Assembly: GCA_001599715.1 (NCBI GenBank)
Contig: BCHU01000006.1
Coordinates: forward strand, 1,470,765-1,534,764
Direction of reading: 5' to 3'
Source of the DNA: Phaeotremella fagi
Taxonomy: Eukaryota; Basidiomycota; Tremellomycetes; Tremellales; Phaeotremellaceae
DNA length: 64,000 nucleotides
A program made the translations under genes and the position numbers. Below the pieces are notes generated by a model, which did no database searches, was not told the origin of the DNA, and was given only the letters and a program-made list of their open reading frames with translations. Shown here piece after piece: positions 1 through 12,400 of the stretch (its first letter is position 1; each line of letters starts with the position of its first letter).

Positions 1-870
1 ACAGAGTTGAACGACAGAAGGGATTACTCCAAGAGCGACTTTAGATATTACAATCAGTTGTTGTTTTCACAATAAACAAAAATTCTCACAAAGTAATCTC
101 CAAGCGATCCTTGCTGGGACACCTGCCTCAAAACCTGCACCTAAAGCACTAGCCACGACTTGTCCGAAGGGAATGAAGAAGGCATTGGTGCCTATACACC
201 GACCACGAACAGCCGTTGGGGCAAGTTCGGTGATATAAAGTGGACCAATAACGGCTGCACCACCAACCCCTACACCGAGTACGATACGACCAACGATCAT
301 TTGAGCAACTGAGAAGGAGGATGCAATGAGGATTGCACCGATTGTGAAACTGGAAGAACGATATCAGCCTTATGAACAAGCTTATCCACCTACAATACAT
401 CAGAAAGAGCCATGGACCATTTGCGACCAATTTTGTCGGCTAAACCACCAAGAATCAATGCACCAAATATGGCACCAATGGTTGTTCCTGCAGTGATGAT
501 TTCTTGTTCAGAAGCAGACAGCACATGTCCAAGATCTGTGCCAACCATTGGCAGAGCAGAACCGATGACAGCAGTGTCGTAGCCAAATAAGAAGCCTGCC
601 ATGGCAGCAATAGAGACTAGAAATATGAAATAAGGTGTAACCTTGTCTTCATTTTCAGCTCGAACCAGGTTTTCATCCTTGATGAGAAGTGTGTCAGTTG
701 TGTTTTGTATGGAATGGAAAAGAATTCACAACTATCATTTGTCCGGGGGCGAATCGTTCAGGCCCAAAGCGCTCAACATGTTCTGTTTGAGCCTTTAGCT
801 TGTCCATTTCAGCTTTGAGAGACATTGTTCTAGAATTGGTATGGGGGTTTGAAAAATATGCGGAGGACAT
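1..870 (-). CDS. MFS sugar/inositol-type transporter, N-terminal half (cut by window edge)
   Basis: This is a major facilitator proton symporter of the plasma membrane that imports a sugar or polyol. The conserved sugar-porter marks are visible: the first membrane segment with GFLFGYDTAVIG, the loop LADKIGRKW, GRIVLGVGVGGAAVIGPLY with the following ITELAP, and VRGRCIG. Three short introns restore the frame: one near 690-743 joins PGQMIV to DENLVRAENED, one near 335-378 gives SDVFFTIGAILIA, and one near 18-90 gives WRLLFALGVIPSVVQLC. The start at 870 (MSSAYFSNPH) leaves about 55 residues before the first membrane segment. The frame stays open upstream to a Met at 1047, so a longer N-terminus is possible. 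The wording resembles fungal myo-inositol transporters, but substrate cannot be read from half a protein. The C-terminal half lies outside the window. Confidence 0.85.
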
Positions 871-1527
871 TGGGGCTCCTATATAGTTGTTTTTCAGACC
901 ATTTACGTCAGATTGATCTCCTGTTATCGCCTTCTCCGTTTCGAGGAACTTTTCAAGCCGACCTGGACCGGCCTTAGGCTTTAGGCTTTGACGGAACGTA
1001 ATTCTTCCTCGGAAAATGTTTGGGGTGTCTAGTGCATCATAACTCAAAAGTATGAATGAACTTGGTACGCTTCAAGATTTGTGAATTTCAAGAGAGATCC
1101 ACCGCAGAACGGGAAGGGGAGTTTGGTAACTCCGATCATTATCTACTCCCTCCATCCAAGAATGCTTGTGACTTTCAGCACCCTGAACATACTGCCAAAC
1201 TTGAAAAGAGCAAACTCTGTTGAAATCCAGGGAACACGTCACTAAAATCATCTGCTGTCATGGATAAACCTCACAGCAGTTTCCAATCTGCAGCCTTTTG
1301 AACAATATCATTACAGAGGATTTGAATAATAAAGCAGACAACTGACGTGTAATTCACATTTTATGCCACATGTGAAAAATGGAGGACTTCTGTCCATTCA
1401 AGCCATGCCATATTCTCGTCGGTTTGTCCTTCAGAAGCTCGCTGACAGAACAGCAAACTTCTCGATAACAGAAAAACTGTACTAGTACAATCAATGCATT
1501 GGACACTATCTACTACGAGCCCTGAGA
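871..1527. other. Intergenic, transporter promoter side
   Basis: This spacer lies upstream of the transporter and downstream of the monooxygenase stop. Apart from the possible in-frame N-terminal extension of the transporter (871-1047), I see no coding pattern, RNA gene or repeat. Confidence 0.4.
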
Positions 1528-3572
1528 TCAAGCGCGGTATGGTTCAGGCGAAATGCCCTCAATGAGAGCTTTAAGACGAATAGCCACCTTCTTCGAATGA
1601 TAACGTGAATATGGAAGGTAACCTGCCATAATCCAAAAGTTTGGAACACCAGACTCCTTGTAAGCAGAATTGAATTCCCCTTCTTCATCAATTCCCCAGA
1701 TTGGTCCACATCGATCCGCAATTTCGTCACCGAATGTTTGACGAACCGAGTCAATAGTGTTGGAAAAACCAGTGGCGAACACGACCAGATCGTATTTCTC
1801 CTCACGACCACCTGAGAGGATAACACTGTCCTTGGTGAATCTTTCGATGTATCCTGGTTTGACTTGGATTTTTCCCTTGATGATTTGTTCACAAGCACCT
1901 GCTTCGAAGTAGAAACCACCGTTTCTGGTCTGTCCCAGAGTTCCGTTTCCGGTTCCACGTTGACCCCTCCAAGTTCTGAGACCCCGGGCGTGCAAGCCAT
2001 CAAGAAGCTCTTTGTCAAGGTTTTCTAAGACCTCGGCGTTTCTTCTGCCAAGCTCTTCTCCTGGGCCAACAGGAGTAGCAAATGCAAGACGATCTTGCTC
2101 GTCAATATCGGGTCTGAGATATCCTTTGGGTTCGTAACCTCCAATAGCTCTGGGTACCGAGTGAGTCAAGGACATGACATATGTTGGAGAACGTTGAAGC
2201 AAGGTGACATCGATATCACGTCTTGCGCAGTCATAAGCAGTGTCGAAACCAGAGGAGGATGTTCCAACCACCAACACCTTTTTACCGACCCAGTTACGTG
2301 AGCTATCATGCGCTGTCGAATGACGCAAAGTACCACCTTCGTAGATATCCATTCCAGGAATGACAGGTGTCATTGGAACACCGCAAAGCGAAGTAGCCAT
2401 GACCTGCGTGTCAGTCAAGAAAGTAGCTCGAAACTTACGACGTGCTTTGGATGAAGAGTTCTCGACTCGCCATTTTTGTTGATGACGACAGTCCATTTCC
2501 CTTGAGAATCTTGTTGTGAGGATACAACTGATGAACTGGTCCATACGGAGAGCTCGAGAGCGGACGCATACCATTCCATGAAGAGACCGAGCTTTTGGGC
2601 TGGTGTATATGTTGGCCACTGATCCGGGAAAGGGAAGTATGGGAAATGATCGGCCCAATGTGGGAAATGTAACGAGAGATACTCATATCGTTTTCGCCAT
2701 ACACCACCGATCATGTCATCTCTTTCGATGATCAGATTGGGGACACCCAGTGCCTTGAGTCTGGCAGCAAGAGCTAGACCACTGATTTTATCAGTCAGCT
2801 TGGCAAAGACAGTCTGACTCACTTTTGTCCACCACCAATTATCATAACGTCAGGTTCAATGGAGTTGATGTCATTCGCCCGCTGCTTCTCCCAACTGAGT
2901 TCACCTGTCATATGACCATCAAGAGGATCTAACTCTGGGAATTGTAGCAAGGATTCAACAGCTGTATGCATTGTCCAAATCTTCCAACCGTCGATCGTTT
3001 TAACAACGTTGATGACAGCAGAAGAGTTGACCAATTTAGTGTCAAAGGAAAGTGATAGTTGAAGGTAAGCAAGATCGGGGTATGGTCTTTGAATGGAAGG
3101 TTTTGGAGTTAACCACTTGAAATTCGAGCATTTGGTTACAGGTAACAAGTCCTTTGCGGCCCGGAGGATGTTCTCTTTGAAATTGAATGTTCGATAGTCC
3201 CAAGTGAATGTAAGCTTGTCTCGCCATACACCTGGAGAACATTAGTCTTTACTTTAACCCTGGTGCGCACTTACCATGCTCCAAAAACAAGTTTGCAAAA
3301 GAAGTTGCGTCACCCTCATCCAAAACCTTTTCCAAAGTAGAAAAAATGTCTTCGGCAACGATGCTAGGATCGTCTTTGTTGTCAATATCTAAACCAAGAG
3401 AATCGATAGTTGGAAGAGGATGATTGAATTTGAAATCGTACATGTAGTTATCGGCAACTGGTGGATGAGGAGTATGTTCAACTTCGACATGGCCATTGAC
3501 GATTTTCGCCTTCAAATCGGCAATGTCATCTGTAGATTTGACTGATTGAGAGTGGATAGCTGTTGGGGACAT
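1528..3572 (-). CDS. Flavin-containing monooxygenase with N-terminal NTF2/SnoaL-like domain
   Basis: This is an FAD- and NADPH-dependent monooxygenase of the FMO/YUCCA-like fungal group. Four exons were read. The start at 3572 gives MSPTAIHSQ. An intron near 3241-3284 joins LFLEHG to VWRDKLTFTWDYRTF, which begins an NTF2-like fold. The FAD dinucleotide site MIIGGGQNGLALAARL is made by splicing across about 2779-2821. A further intron (about 2404-2437) joins LHPKHV to VMATSLCGVP. Then come the FMO fingerprint-like segment EGGTLRHSTAHD, the NADPH site VLVVGTSSSGFDTAYD and the ATG motif VVFATGFSN. Length is about 600 residues, usual for this fungal group. The substrate is unknown. It lies beside a transporter on the same strand, but no further pathway genes are visible, so a cluster is not claimed. 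Confidence 0.9.
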
Positions 3573-3628
3573 GATGGGGCTTTTTCTTTTGATGGAGAAA
3601 ACATTTTTATTCGTTGGTGTGTATTATA

Positions 3629-3640
3629 CTTATATACTCG
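3629..3640 (-). promoter_or_regulatory. TATA-like box of the monooxygenase
   Basis: On the minus strand the sequence reads AGTATATAAG about 60 nt before the start codon at 3572, the usual place for a TATA box in a regulated fungal gene. Assigned by position only. Confidence 0.4.
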
Positions 3641-4084
3641 AGAGTACATTTTCTGTAAGTCTATGGCAACGCGGAACACCGGACTTGTCAATGGTAATTG
3701 AGATTTAAAGCCGGTTCACATTTGTTTAGCAGATTAGCCACTTCCCATGTCGAAAGAAGTGAATTGATTGCATCGATTCTATGCAATAGCTGACTGAAAT
3801 ACAATAGTTTTGTCTTTGACAACCGCCACGGTATAAGAATGCTTTCTTTGTGATCGACATCCCACAAGTGTTTCAGAATTTCAGATTTGGTTCGTGAGCG
3901 ATACAGTGGCAGACGGTGGCAGACGAAGACTTCCATATCTATCGCGTGACAGACTTCCAGAAGTCGACAACGAACCCCGATTCTACCTCCGATGCTGTAT
4001 CTTTTCTTGTATCTTTCTATCCGAGTGTTCATCATCAACATCCATCACTAACTACCTCTAGAACTGTTATAAAGAAATTTTGAA

Positions 4085-4537
4085 ATGAGTGAACACTGGC
4101 CTCAAATGATAAGATCGGTTGAGGGAACCGGGGAGATCAGTTTAATCGCCTTTAACATCCAACAACAATCTGATGGGTTCACATTCGAGCTGTACAACAT
4201 TCCTTATAGTTCCAGTATCAACGATAAAGTTCTAAAAACGATCCATCAAAGTCTACAGAAAAAGCAAGAAACTCTCTTGTTCGAAGAGTCGACCAAAAGT
4301 ATCCGATTTTCATCCGGTAGACGGTTCGATTATGGGTTTTCAATAGATTCGGCTTGGTTCAGTGAGATTCCAAAAGGTGAAAGCATGGGGAGGAGTGAAG
4401 GGAGTAATGGTGATACCGTCGAATTGGGGGATCTAAGAAGAATCCCTTGTAGAGTTCACCTTGGTGATCTGGAAAGTCTCAACACAGTCGAAGAACAGAT
4501 AATCGCGCCGTGCCCACCAGAATCAATGAGGTGGTAA
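4085..4537 (+). CDS. Hypothetical protein, 150 aa
   Basis: This is a single open frame from MSEHWPQMIR to a stop at 4537, divergent from the monooxygenase. It is acidic and polar and has no signal peptide, membrane segment or recognised domain. The short N-terminal stretch TGEISLIAFNIQQQSDGFTFELY could form a beta hairpin. The frame is longer than most chance frames here and has no competing frame, but nothing in its sequence identifies it as a gene. Transcript evidence would be needed to accept it. Confidence 0.35.
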   Translation: MSEHWPQMIRSVEGTGEISLIAFNIQQQSDGFTFELYNIPYSSSINDKVLKTIHQSLQKKQETLLFEESTKSIRFSSGRRFDYGFSIDSAWFSEIPKGESMGRSEGSNGDTVELGDLRRIPCRVHLGDLESLNTVEEQIIAPCPPESMRW

Positions 4538-5167
4538 AGTTTGGCACTTTGTATTTACGATAGAACTTTGAAATTGATGCAGATACAAGATGATCGAGCT
4601 TGGGTTTCTGCAATGATTCTAATACTCACTCAGCGCACGAGGATATATGTATCTGTATCAATAAGAAGGGCAACGATCTTCCGCTACTCATAGGAAAAGA
4701 CTTGGGAATACGGTAATTTTTTCAAAATTGCCCAACACTTTCAAGCACTGCCAAAGCCTGGTTCTACCTAGCAAAGTCAATGGCTGTAAGAAACGTACTC
4801 GGAGCTAAATTTGTCTGAATGCAGTTACTTTCTCATTCACCGTGACACACAAAAGCCACAACAAAGGACATTGAAAGTCTCGAGAGAAATTTGAAATTGC
4901 AATATGCTGTCCATTGTGGTCCATTTTGTATGACACCATTGGAAGCCAAATGGAAACCAAATGGCTTCCAAGTGAAGAGGTTTATTCCGATAAATTTGAA
5001 ATAGAAAAATGTTGTCCTTTGTGGTCTGTTTCATTGCACCATTGGAAGGCGAATGAATTGTCAAGTGAAAGAGAGTTATAAGGCGGGCACTTTCCCCCCA
5101 AACCTTTCAAGTTTTCTTATAACTTTTGCCACCCCAGGACTTCATGCAAAGAAATGAACATCTACGA
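4538..5167. other. Intergenic, AT-rich, with a tandem duplication
   Basis: No gene is supported here. The stretch holds the imperfect direct duplication listed at 4886-5073 and the 3' flank of MPP6. Confidence 0.5.
4886..5073. repeat. Imperfect tandem duplication, unit about 85-95 bp
   Basis: Unit 1 (4886-4979) and unit 2 (4990-5073) share a run of matching blocks in the same order: AAATTTGAAAT, TGTCC.TTGTGGTC, CACCATTGGAAG and CAAGTGAA.GAG. They differ by substitutions and small gaps. The arrangement is a direct, decayed local duplication. It gives no protein in a consistent frame. Confidence 0.75.
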
Positions 5168-6175
5168 TCATTCAACAATACCAGCTTCCTTCTTCCTCTC
5201 CTTCGCCCTCTTCTTCTTCTCACTCCGCCTAGCAGCTTTAGCCAAACGTTCCCTCTCATCAAGGTCGTTTTTGGGTGTACCAATATCATTAGCACGTACC
5301 GAAACATCCCCAGAAGAAGAAGTTTTGATTCGTTTATCAGATCCATTAGTTTGTTGATCCGACTCTGAAGACCGTTTCTTCCCCTGTTGAGGTGTATTGG
5401 GGTCAGTCTTGGTTGATGTGGATTTCGACGTGATTTGACGTAATCTTTCAGCGGGCGTTATCCTGTCTTTCATTTCGAATTTGGTTCGGTTCGTTTCTCG
5501 ATTGTTGGGTTTGGATTTGGACGTGGATTTGGTTGGGGGATCTGGTGAGAATCCTCTTGGTCTTTGGAAAGTTCTTTCTGTCCTTGGTTCTATTTTGGGA
5601 GTCGTATCATGAGAGCTTTGCGGTGATTCTCGACGCTAAAATTGTTGTTAGATTTTTCACACCATCGATAATACCAGCCAGCTTACCTTTAGATTTTCCT
5701 GTTTTCTTCTACCTTTCCTCCGTTTCTTCTCGACATCACTATCATCTTCATCCATATTCTCATCTGCAGGCGGTTCGTTAACTTCACCAAATCCTCCAAA
5801 CGCCATCCTTCCCCCTCCACCTCTACTGGTACCAGTGATATCCCCAGAATTCAATGTCGTCGAAGAATCCAGGAACGGTAGATATGAAGATTCGAAGGAT
5901 ATTTTCAACCCCGTGCTCTCCGTTTTCATTTCCTTGGGTAATACTTTCCGACGAGGAAGGAACCATTGATCCTCTCTGTTCTCTCGTATAACTGAATCAT
6001 CTTCTGTACTCGATATATCTGGGTTGTTGGGTAGTTTCGATGGACCAGCTTCATTTGAGGAGGGAATTACTGGTTTCGAAATGGATGAGGTTGGAGTGGA
6101 GGGAGTGTTGGCTGCACGAAGGGCCGCTCCTCTTTGCATGAATTTGAGGTTCAATGTCCCAGATGATAAAGACAT
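5168..6175 (-). CDS. MPP6: MPP6-type nuclear exosome cofactor (M-phase phosphoprotein 6 family)
   Basis: Mpp6 is a small basic nuclear protein that ties the helicase Mtr4 and Rrp6 to the RNA exosome for rRNA processing and RNA surveillance. The N-terminus LSSGTLNLKFMQRG is the family hallmark, in which LKFMQR is the conserved core. The middle is low complexity, with an acidic patch (DENMDEDDSDVEKK) next to KKRRKGRRK. The C-terminus is Lys/Arg-rich (RRSEKKKRAKERKK). One intron of about 50 nt (5637-5686, donor GTAAGC) joins KQENLK to RRESPQSSHD in phase 0. The protein is about 320 residues, longer than yeast Mpp6, mostly through disordered sequence. It is divergently paired with the neurofibromin gene. 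Confidence 0.85.
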
Positions 6176-6449
6176 GATGGGTGGTGGTTGAAGAGATGTT
6201 GAATCAGAGTAATTTTTTGAGTAAATAAAAGTTTACAGTACGTTGAATGTCAGGCTGCGGATTTACGCTGGAATCAATATTGTCAGGCAGATCTTTTCAG
6301 GCACACCTATGTTTGATCTGTGCGAGTAGGTGATGAAGGCGAAAGTCAAGGTCATAGGTATAAATAAACACATTTATAGTATCATTTTCATACTTCAACA
6401 TCTCCTTCTTTACTCTAATTCATGATATAGTACACCACATATCCTCAGT
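6176..6449. promoter_or_regulatory. Bidirectional promoter MPP6 / neurofibromin
   Basis: This 274-bp AT-rich spacer lies between two divergent starts and must carry both promoters. No clear TATA box or repeated operator-like element was seen. Confidence 0.5.
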
Positions 6450-9400
6450 ATGAGCTCAGTAGGGGAGCAAAGAGTCGTCGCCGCCTTGGTTGGGAGGTTG
6501 GTCAACAAGGTAAATTTGGATTTGGGATTCATCAATGTAACCCGAGTACTGATCCATTTCTCCAGCTCCCATGTAACTCTGGAACCAGACTCTCGATTAT
6601 GGAACTAGATACTGGAGTTCAAACCACCGTCAATTCTCTTCTTCAACTCGCTCGCATTCAGCTACCACTGGTCGCTCACGCTCTTGCAGGAGCTCTTGAA
6701 ACTTTATCCAAAGTATGTGATCTAGATGACACCTTTCGTTCAAAGTCTAACCTGCCTTTAGTACTCAAGCACGTCCTCACTAGTCGATGCCTCTCTGGAT
6801 ACACTCCATTCCCAACTCTTCCTTCTTCATGTTCTTCATCTCTCCCTTTCTACATCTTGGAAATCGCAATCTCGAACATCAAATCCCTCTATTGGAGAAT
6901 TACCGAAATGCTGGCCAGATCCACAACCTTTAGAAGAGAGTCTAGCGAGAAATGTTTTGGGTATCATTGTCAATTACACCAGAATGGTATCTGGAGATAG
7001 TCTCAGTACACCTCTACCATCGTCTCCATCATCCAGTAGAACTGGAAAAGGGAATACAACAGATTCTTGGAGTAAATCAATATCACCTAGTTCGAGTTCT
7101 TACACCTTAGGAACCCGATTCATTCAACAACATTCATATCCCTCATCATCTTCTACGAAACAACCATCTCCAGATATTCTCAAACTCATCGCACCAACAT
7201 GCGCGACTTCTTCCTCAACCATCAATCAAATGACGAAATACATATCTCGAATCATCTTCTATCTCTCGTCATCAAACTGGCCTCTTTTGTTTTCACGTAT
7301 GAAATCAAGAATAACATATTGCACAACGACCATCGATGAAAATCCAGATTTAGCTGAAATAAGGATTCTAGAATGGACGAACATGGATCGAAATAGATTA
7401 GCCCAAACTGTTCAGGAAATCTCCACCGTTTTTCTACATGTAAAACGACCAGCTCAAGTCGCAATAGCAATGGTACTTCGTGAAGCTATATGGAACTGGA
7501 TAAACGTCCATCCAGGTGAATTTGAGACGTTGGTGGAAACGAACCGAAAATTGGATCCAACTGTCGATAACCTTTTTGATGTTTTGGCATCAATGTCTGA
7601 TGTAGGATCCTCAGCTAACGCTAGACGCACAAGAACGTTCTTCCCTCTAATGGCTATGCTGTTAGTTCTCAGTCCTGACATTATGAAACGAGTGGTTTTA
7701 GGTGATGCAGGAACCAAGACTGGTACTTCTGTAGCTAAAAAACTGAATTTCATGGAGCATCTACGGAAGGGGGTAGCTGGCGGGAAAGCTTTCGAAGCAG
7801 CTGTAATCAGTTATGTCGACCTGATTCAGGCGGCTATGAGCATTTCACCAAAGTTAGAGACGTCGGGTATAAGAAGTTTGGTCCCAGATATACAGAATGA
7901 TCTGAAGGTGTGTCTAACGATTTTACCGAGGGTCAAGCTGACAAACAACATAGAACGCCTTATTCTCCTCACCCATGTCCATCGATATATCTGATCCTGA
8001 AGTTCTAGTTGACGGTTTAGTGGTACTTTTCCGGGCCAACCCTGAAAACACTTCAGCGATGATTTTCCCGAAACTATGGAACGATCCTACAGATGCCTGC
8101 CGGATGATAGCTGTTCGAGCTTGTGTAGCAATCGTTACCCAAAACGAAAGACTACCATGGTACTCCCTCCTATCTAGTTTACGTCATGAAGTCTCGGCTT
8201 CTGTCAGGGGTTTACTCAAGGTGAGTCACTTTGTTGGGAGTAGCTAACGACTCCAGTCTCAATCGGCCAACTTACTATCTGAGAGGACACGTCGAGGAAA
8301 ATCTACACCGGAATTACCGTCAACCCAGAATGATTTGATTTGCGAAATCTTGAATCTCATCTCACTGGATCCTCTGTTTGCTATCAACGCTGAAGAAGCT
8401 CCGGACAATCTGGAAAGTTGTCTCACTTCAATATCCTCTTTGATGGTTGCACCAAGTCCTGTAGCGGTTAGGTTTGCTGCCTCCAAAGCTATCGCATCTA
8501 TTTTGGTCGGGTTGGGTGAGATATCTCTGGCAATCGGTTCTGAAACGTTGAGAGCGATGTGAGTTGTTTTATCAAGAAAGAATTCAACTGACTTTTGTTT
8601 AGATGGCAATGTTTAGGAGACACCAGTCGTCAATGTCTTAACGCTTTCCATAACGGTGACGTGGAAGACAGTAGCATGGCAGCAGATTCACTGAAAGAGG
8701 TTACCATGACTGTCTTGCAGTTAACCCAACACCATCCGGAGGTAAGTAGATCTAACAACTCACTACCGTCCGCTACTGATACATGTCAATAGCTTCTCTC
8801 ATCTCCTTCAGCCAGGACAGCCGTGCTTGTTGCTTCTGTCGCAGCATTGACAAGTTTGACCGGCCACGACGTTCAACAAACATCCCTTTCATCGTCTACT
8901 CTCTCGACCCTTAGTCAGTTAGTCATCCTCACACAATCTACCCTTACATCGACCATGATGGAATCGGAAATCAAAGACGGTAAAGCGTTGGCAAAGACTT
9001 TAGAAGATTTGGCGAAATTACCGCCTGCGACTGGTGAGATTTCAGCAATGCAGATGAGTACTGGTATTGATGACATTGTGTAGGACGACAACAGCAACAA
9101 AGGCAGATTCGACGTGTAGTCAAAGCCTCCTGTCGATGTTCAACTGTTTGGGTGGCAGTTTGGCTGGGACTTGCAGCGCGAGCTAACGTACTCTCGTCGA
9201 GAATCGCGAAAGTGGATTCGGATACTGGGAGTAGCGATTTCCGACGTCGAGGATTGGCCACTGACATCGAGGGATTAGATGAGGTGAGGATTAGCCTATC
9301 AATCAGACCCACACCAAAGCTAATGATACCAGGACGAAGCGAAGGAATGGCAAAATCTCATATCCTTCTTATGTTCCACCTCAAATATATCGTTATACGA

Positions 9401-12400
9401 CTCGACACCTCCTCCTGCCCTTGTTGATCTCACCGGTCGGGGTCTTTTACCAAGAGTCTACGAGGATAACGCAGATCCCCAACCTGCTGTTGATGCTTTT
9501 GTCCGGAAATGTGTTGATCAACTCATTAGTGGTAGTATCCATGTTAGGGAGGCTGTGAAGGAAGCTTTGGGTAACGAGCTACCACCCAGTTTGGGTCGGG
9601 TCCTAGTGGTTCAAATGAGCAAGTGAGTTTTGTTTCTGCGAATCGTACTGACGATAGATTACTTTCGCACTCGGTTGGATCATCTGGTAATCTGACACCG
9701 TCAGATGCGTTCACTGCATTCGTTGAACAAGCTATATCAGTACTCAAACTTTTCATTGATCGAATCAACCCCGAATCCACCGGTTCCATCCATCTAGAAA
9801 TGGGGGATCTCATGTTAACTCTCGCTCAATACATCCATCGTCTCGGTCGTGACGATATCTCTCTCAGAGTCAAGATCAGATATTGTCAACTTGTCGAAGT
9901 GGTACTTCAAGGTTCTCGTTCGGCGAACGTCGTACTATCCAATAGTATCAGATTACAGAACTGTTTGGTGGACTGGATATCGGAATGGTCAACTGATAGT
10001 TTAAGAGTAAGTCTAACGTGACCTTCCAATTTCGTCGTTAATGTTCGCGGTAGGATCATGAGGGATACCATTTAAACGGCTTGGATCCTTCTGGTAGACT
10101 TCAACGTGAACTTGATCATGCTTGTTTGAAGGCTACTGTAAATGTTGCCGATGGACTGGTTTTGAGAGCGCAAGGTAGTGAATCGGAGGATACTCAGATT
10201 GTAGTTAAATCAAGATTGTTTTATCGACATTACCTACATCTTGTCAAAGTTTTGGGAAGAGCCAATGCGAACGAAGTGAGTGTGGCTCGATCGTATCTCA
10301 TTTTGCCAGTGACTGACAATGATCTAGACCGATTCCGTTCAACATCCGCCATCTGTCTCTGGGACTCATTCACGATCAAACGAAGATACCTCAACTTTAG
10401 CAATACTAGCTCTCTCCAACCTATTAGCCTCAAACATTGACGTTGGTCTCAAACACTGTCTAACGTTAGGATACCACGATGATCCAACGTTGAGAACAGC
10501 TTTCATGCAGTTGCTGTGCAACATTCTGCAACAAGGAACAAGATTCAACGGATTGAATCCAACTCGAACCTCGTCGTCTAGTAAAGCGTATCTCGACTTA
10601 CTTACTGGTTCAAATCTAGCTCTGGTGGTAGCTTTCGCGGACGCTATACCGCCTAACGAGGCTGATGAGATTGTTTCGCTGTTGTTTAGGGTGTTTGAAT
10701 CTAGGGGTAGTCTTTTACCGGTGATGAGAGTTCTTATTGAACATGAGGTAGCAAGGACTGGTAGGTTCGAAGTATTATCCTGTTGAGGACAGTCTGACTA
10801 ACCAAGTAATAGGGCAAGAACCTGAGTTGTTTAGAAGTACCAATTTGACTACCAGAATGATGGGATTGTTCGGGAAATGTTATGGCTAGTGAGTAGAATC
10901 ATCTCAACGGACCTTCGAATCTAAATCGGAAAATAGTAACTACGTTCGAGCAACTATCCAACCCTTCCTTCACTCTCTCCTTGAGAAACCGGCTGAATGT
11001 TCATTCGAACTGGATCCTTCAAAAGTTTCGAATCCGGAGGATATCGAGAAAAACGCAGATAGACTTCGGTTGACTTGTCAAGCTTTGTTGGATTTGATTT
11101 GTTCCTCGACACCTCGTGTACCTATGTAAGTGACCTCTCCACACGATTTACAGTCTGACTGATGAAATGCTTTTCAGAATGTTCCGAGCCCTATGTCATC
11201 ACATCTGGGACGTGGTCATCGACAAATTCCCCGCCTCAAAACACTCAGCCGTCGGCTCATTCATCTTCCTAAGATTCTTCGGTCCAGCACTCATCTCACC
11301 TGAATCCATCGATCTAGACGTCCCAGCTGATAATCGAGAAGTCCGAAGAGGTTTGTTGTTGATCACCAAGGTTATTCAGAATCTGGCGAACAACGTTGTG
11401 TTTGGAGCTAAGGAACAGCATATGAAGGTGTTGAACGTTTTCTTGTCGGAAAATATTCGACAGGTCACTAAGTTTTTATCGGATTGTGCTGTATGTTTTT
11501 CTTGGGTTTTGATTTAGGGAGTGAAGAACTGATTTGGTGATTAGGTACGACCTAGATCTAATGATCTTGGGCCTGTGGTCAAAGCTTTTCAGGAAGATGC
11601 GGAAAGGTCTGCTGATGTTGATGGAGATGATGCCATGATGTAAGGTTCTTGCCTAATCGAAACTAATAATCCAGTCATCGTATAGTATACAAGAATCTCT
11701 CCAAATTGCAATCGACTCTTGAGGCACTCCCTTCAACGTACAGCATCAAACAACCTCTGTCAGCCAGATCAGGAAGAGTCGAATTAGACGGTAAACTAGC
11801 TTTGGAGATGTTACGAAATGTCATGGAAAATTCAGGTCCTCCTGCTGACGGATCTAAATTATCTTCATCAACTAGAGCTCAGGTTTATGACGAGTAAGTG
11901 GGATTTGGGATCGGAGCTGATGGTTTAGGTTTATGAGACATAATCATGGTAGATCTGTTGATTCGGTATCTGAGGCTTTTTATGAAGGAGCCGCTAGTCA
12001 GGTAAATCTTATTTCGTTTATCTTAGGGTTGAAGCTGAGATTGTCTCCAGAATGGAAGAAGAATCTTCTACTTTATCGTTGCTAGAGTTGCTCTGGTGGA
12101 CTACGATTTATTGGCATTCCATGTTTTCCAGGTGAGTCTCTTTCAACGACCTTGACTGACTTTGGTAGATCCTGGAAAAGATTACAGATTTCTTCGATTT
12201 GGTCATTGATTTGACTGATTTTTCGGCTGGTACAGAACTACCCCCTCCATGGATTAAGAGATCGTTACAGATGTGTCCACCGGGAATTTTGCCTTGTGTT
12301 CATGTGAGTTGTTATTAGGAATCTCTTTGACACAACTGACGATGATTCAGACCTTGGTGTTCTACAATCCCAACTCTTACGCTAAGAAACGCTGTCGAAA

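Noticed and set aside
3688..4041. 117-codon minus-strand open frame between the monooxygenase and the gene at 4085
   Set aside because: It has no domain, no composition like neighbouring proteins and no splice partner, and it lies in the promoter of two divergent genes.
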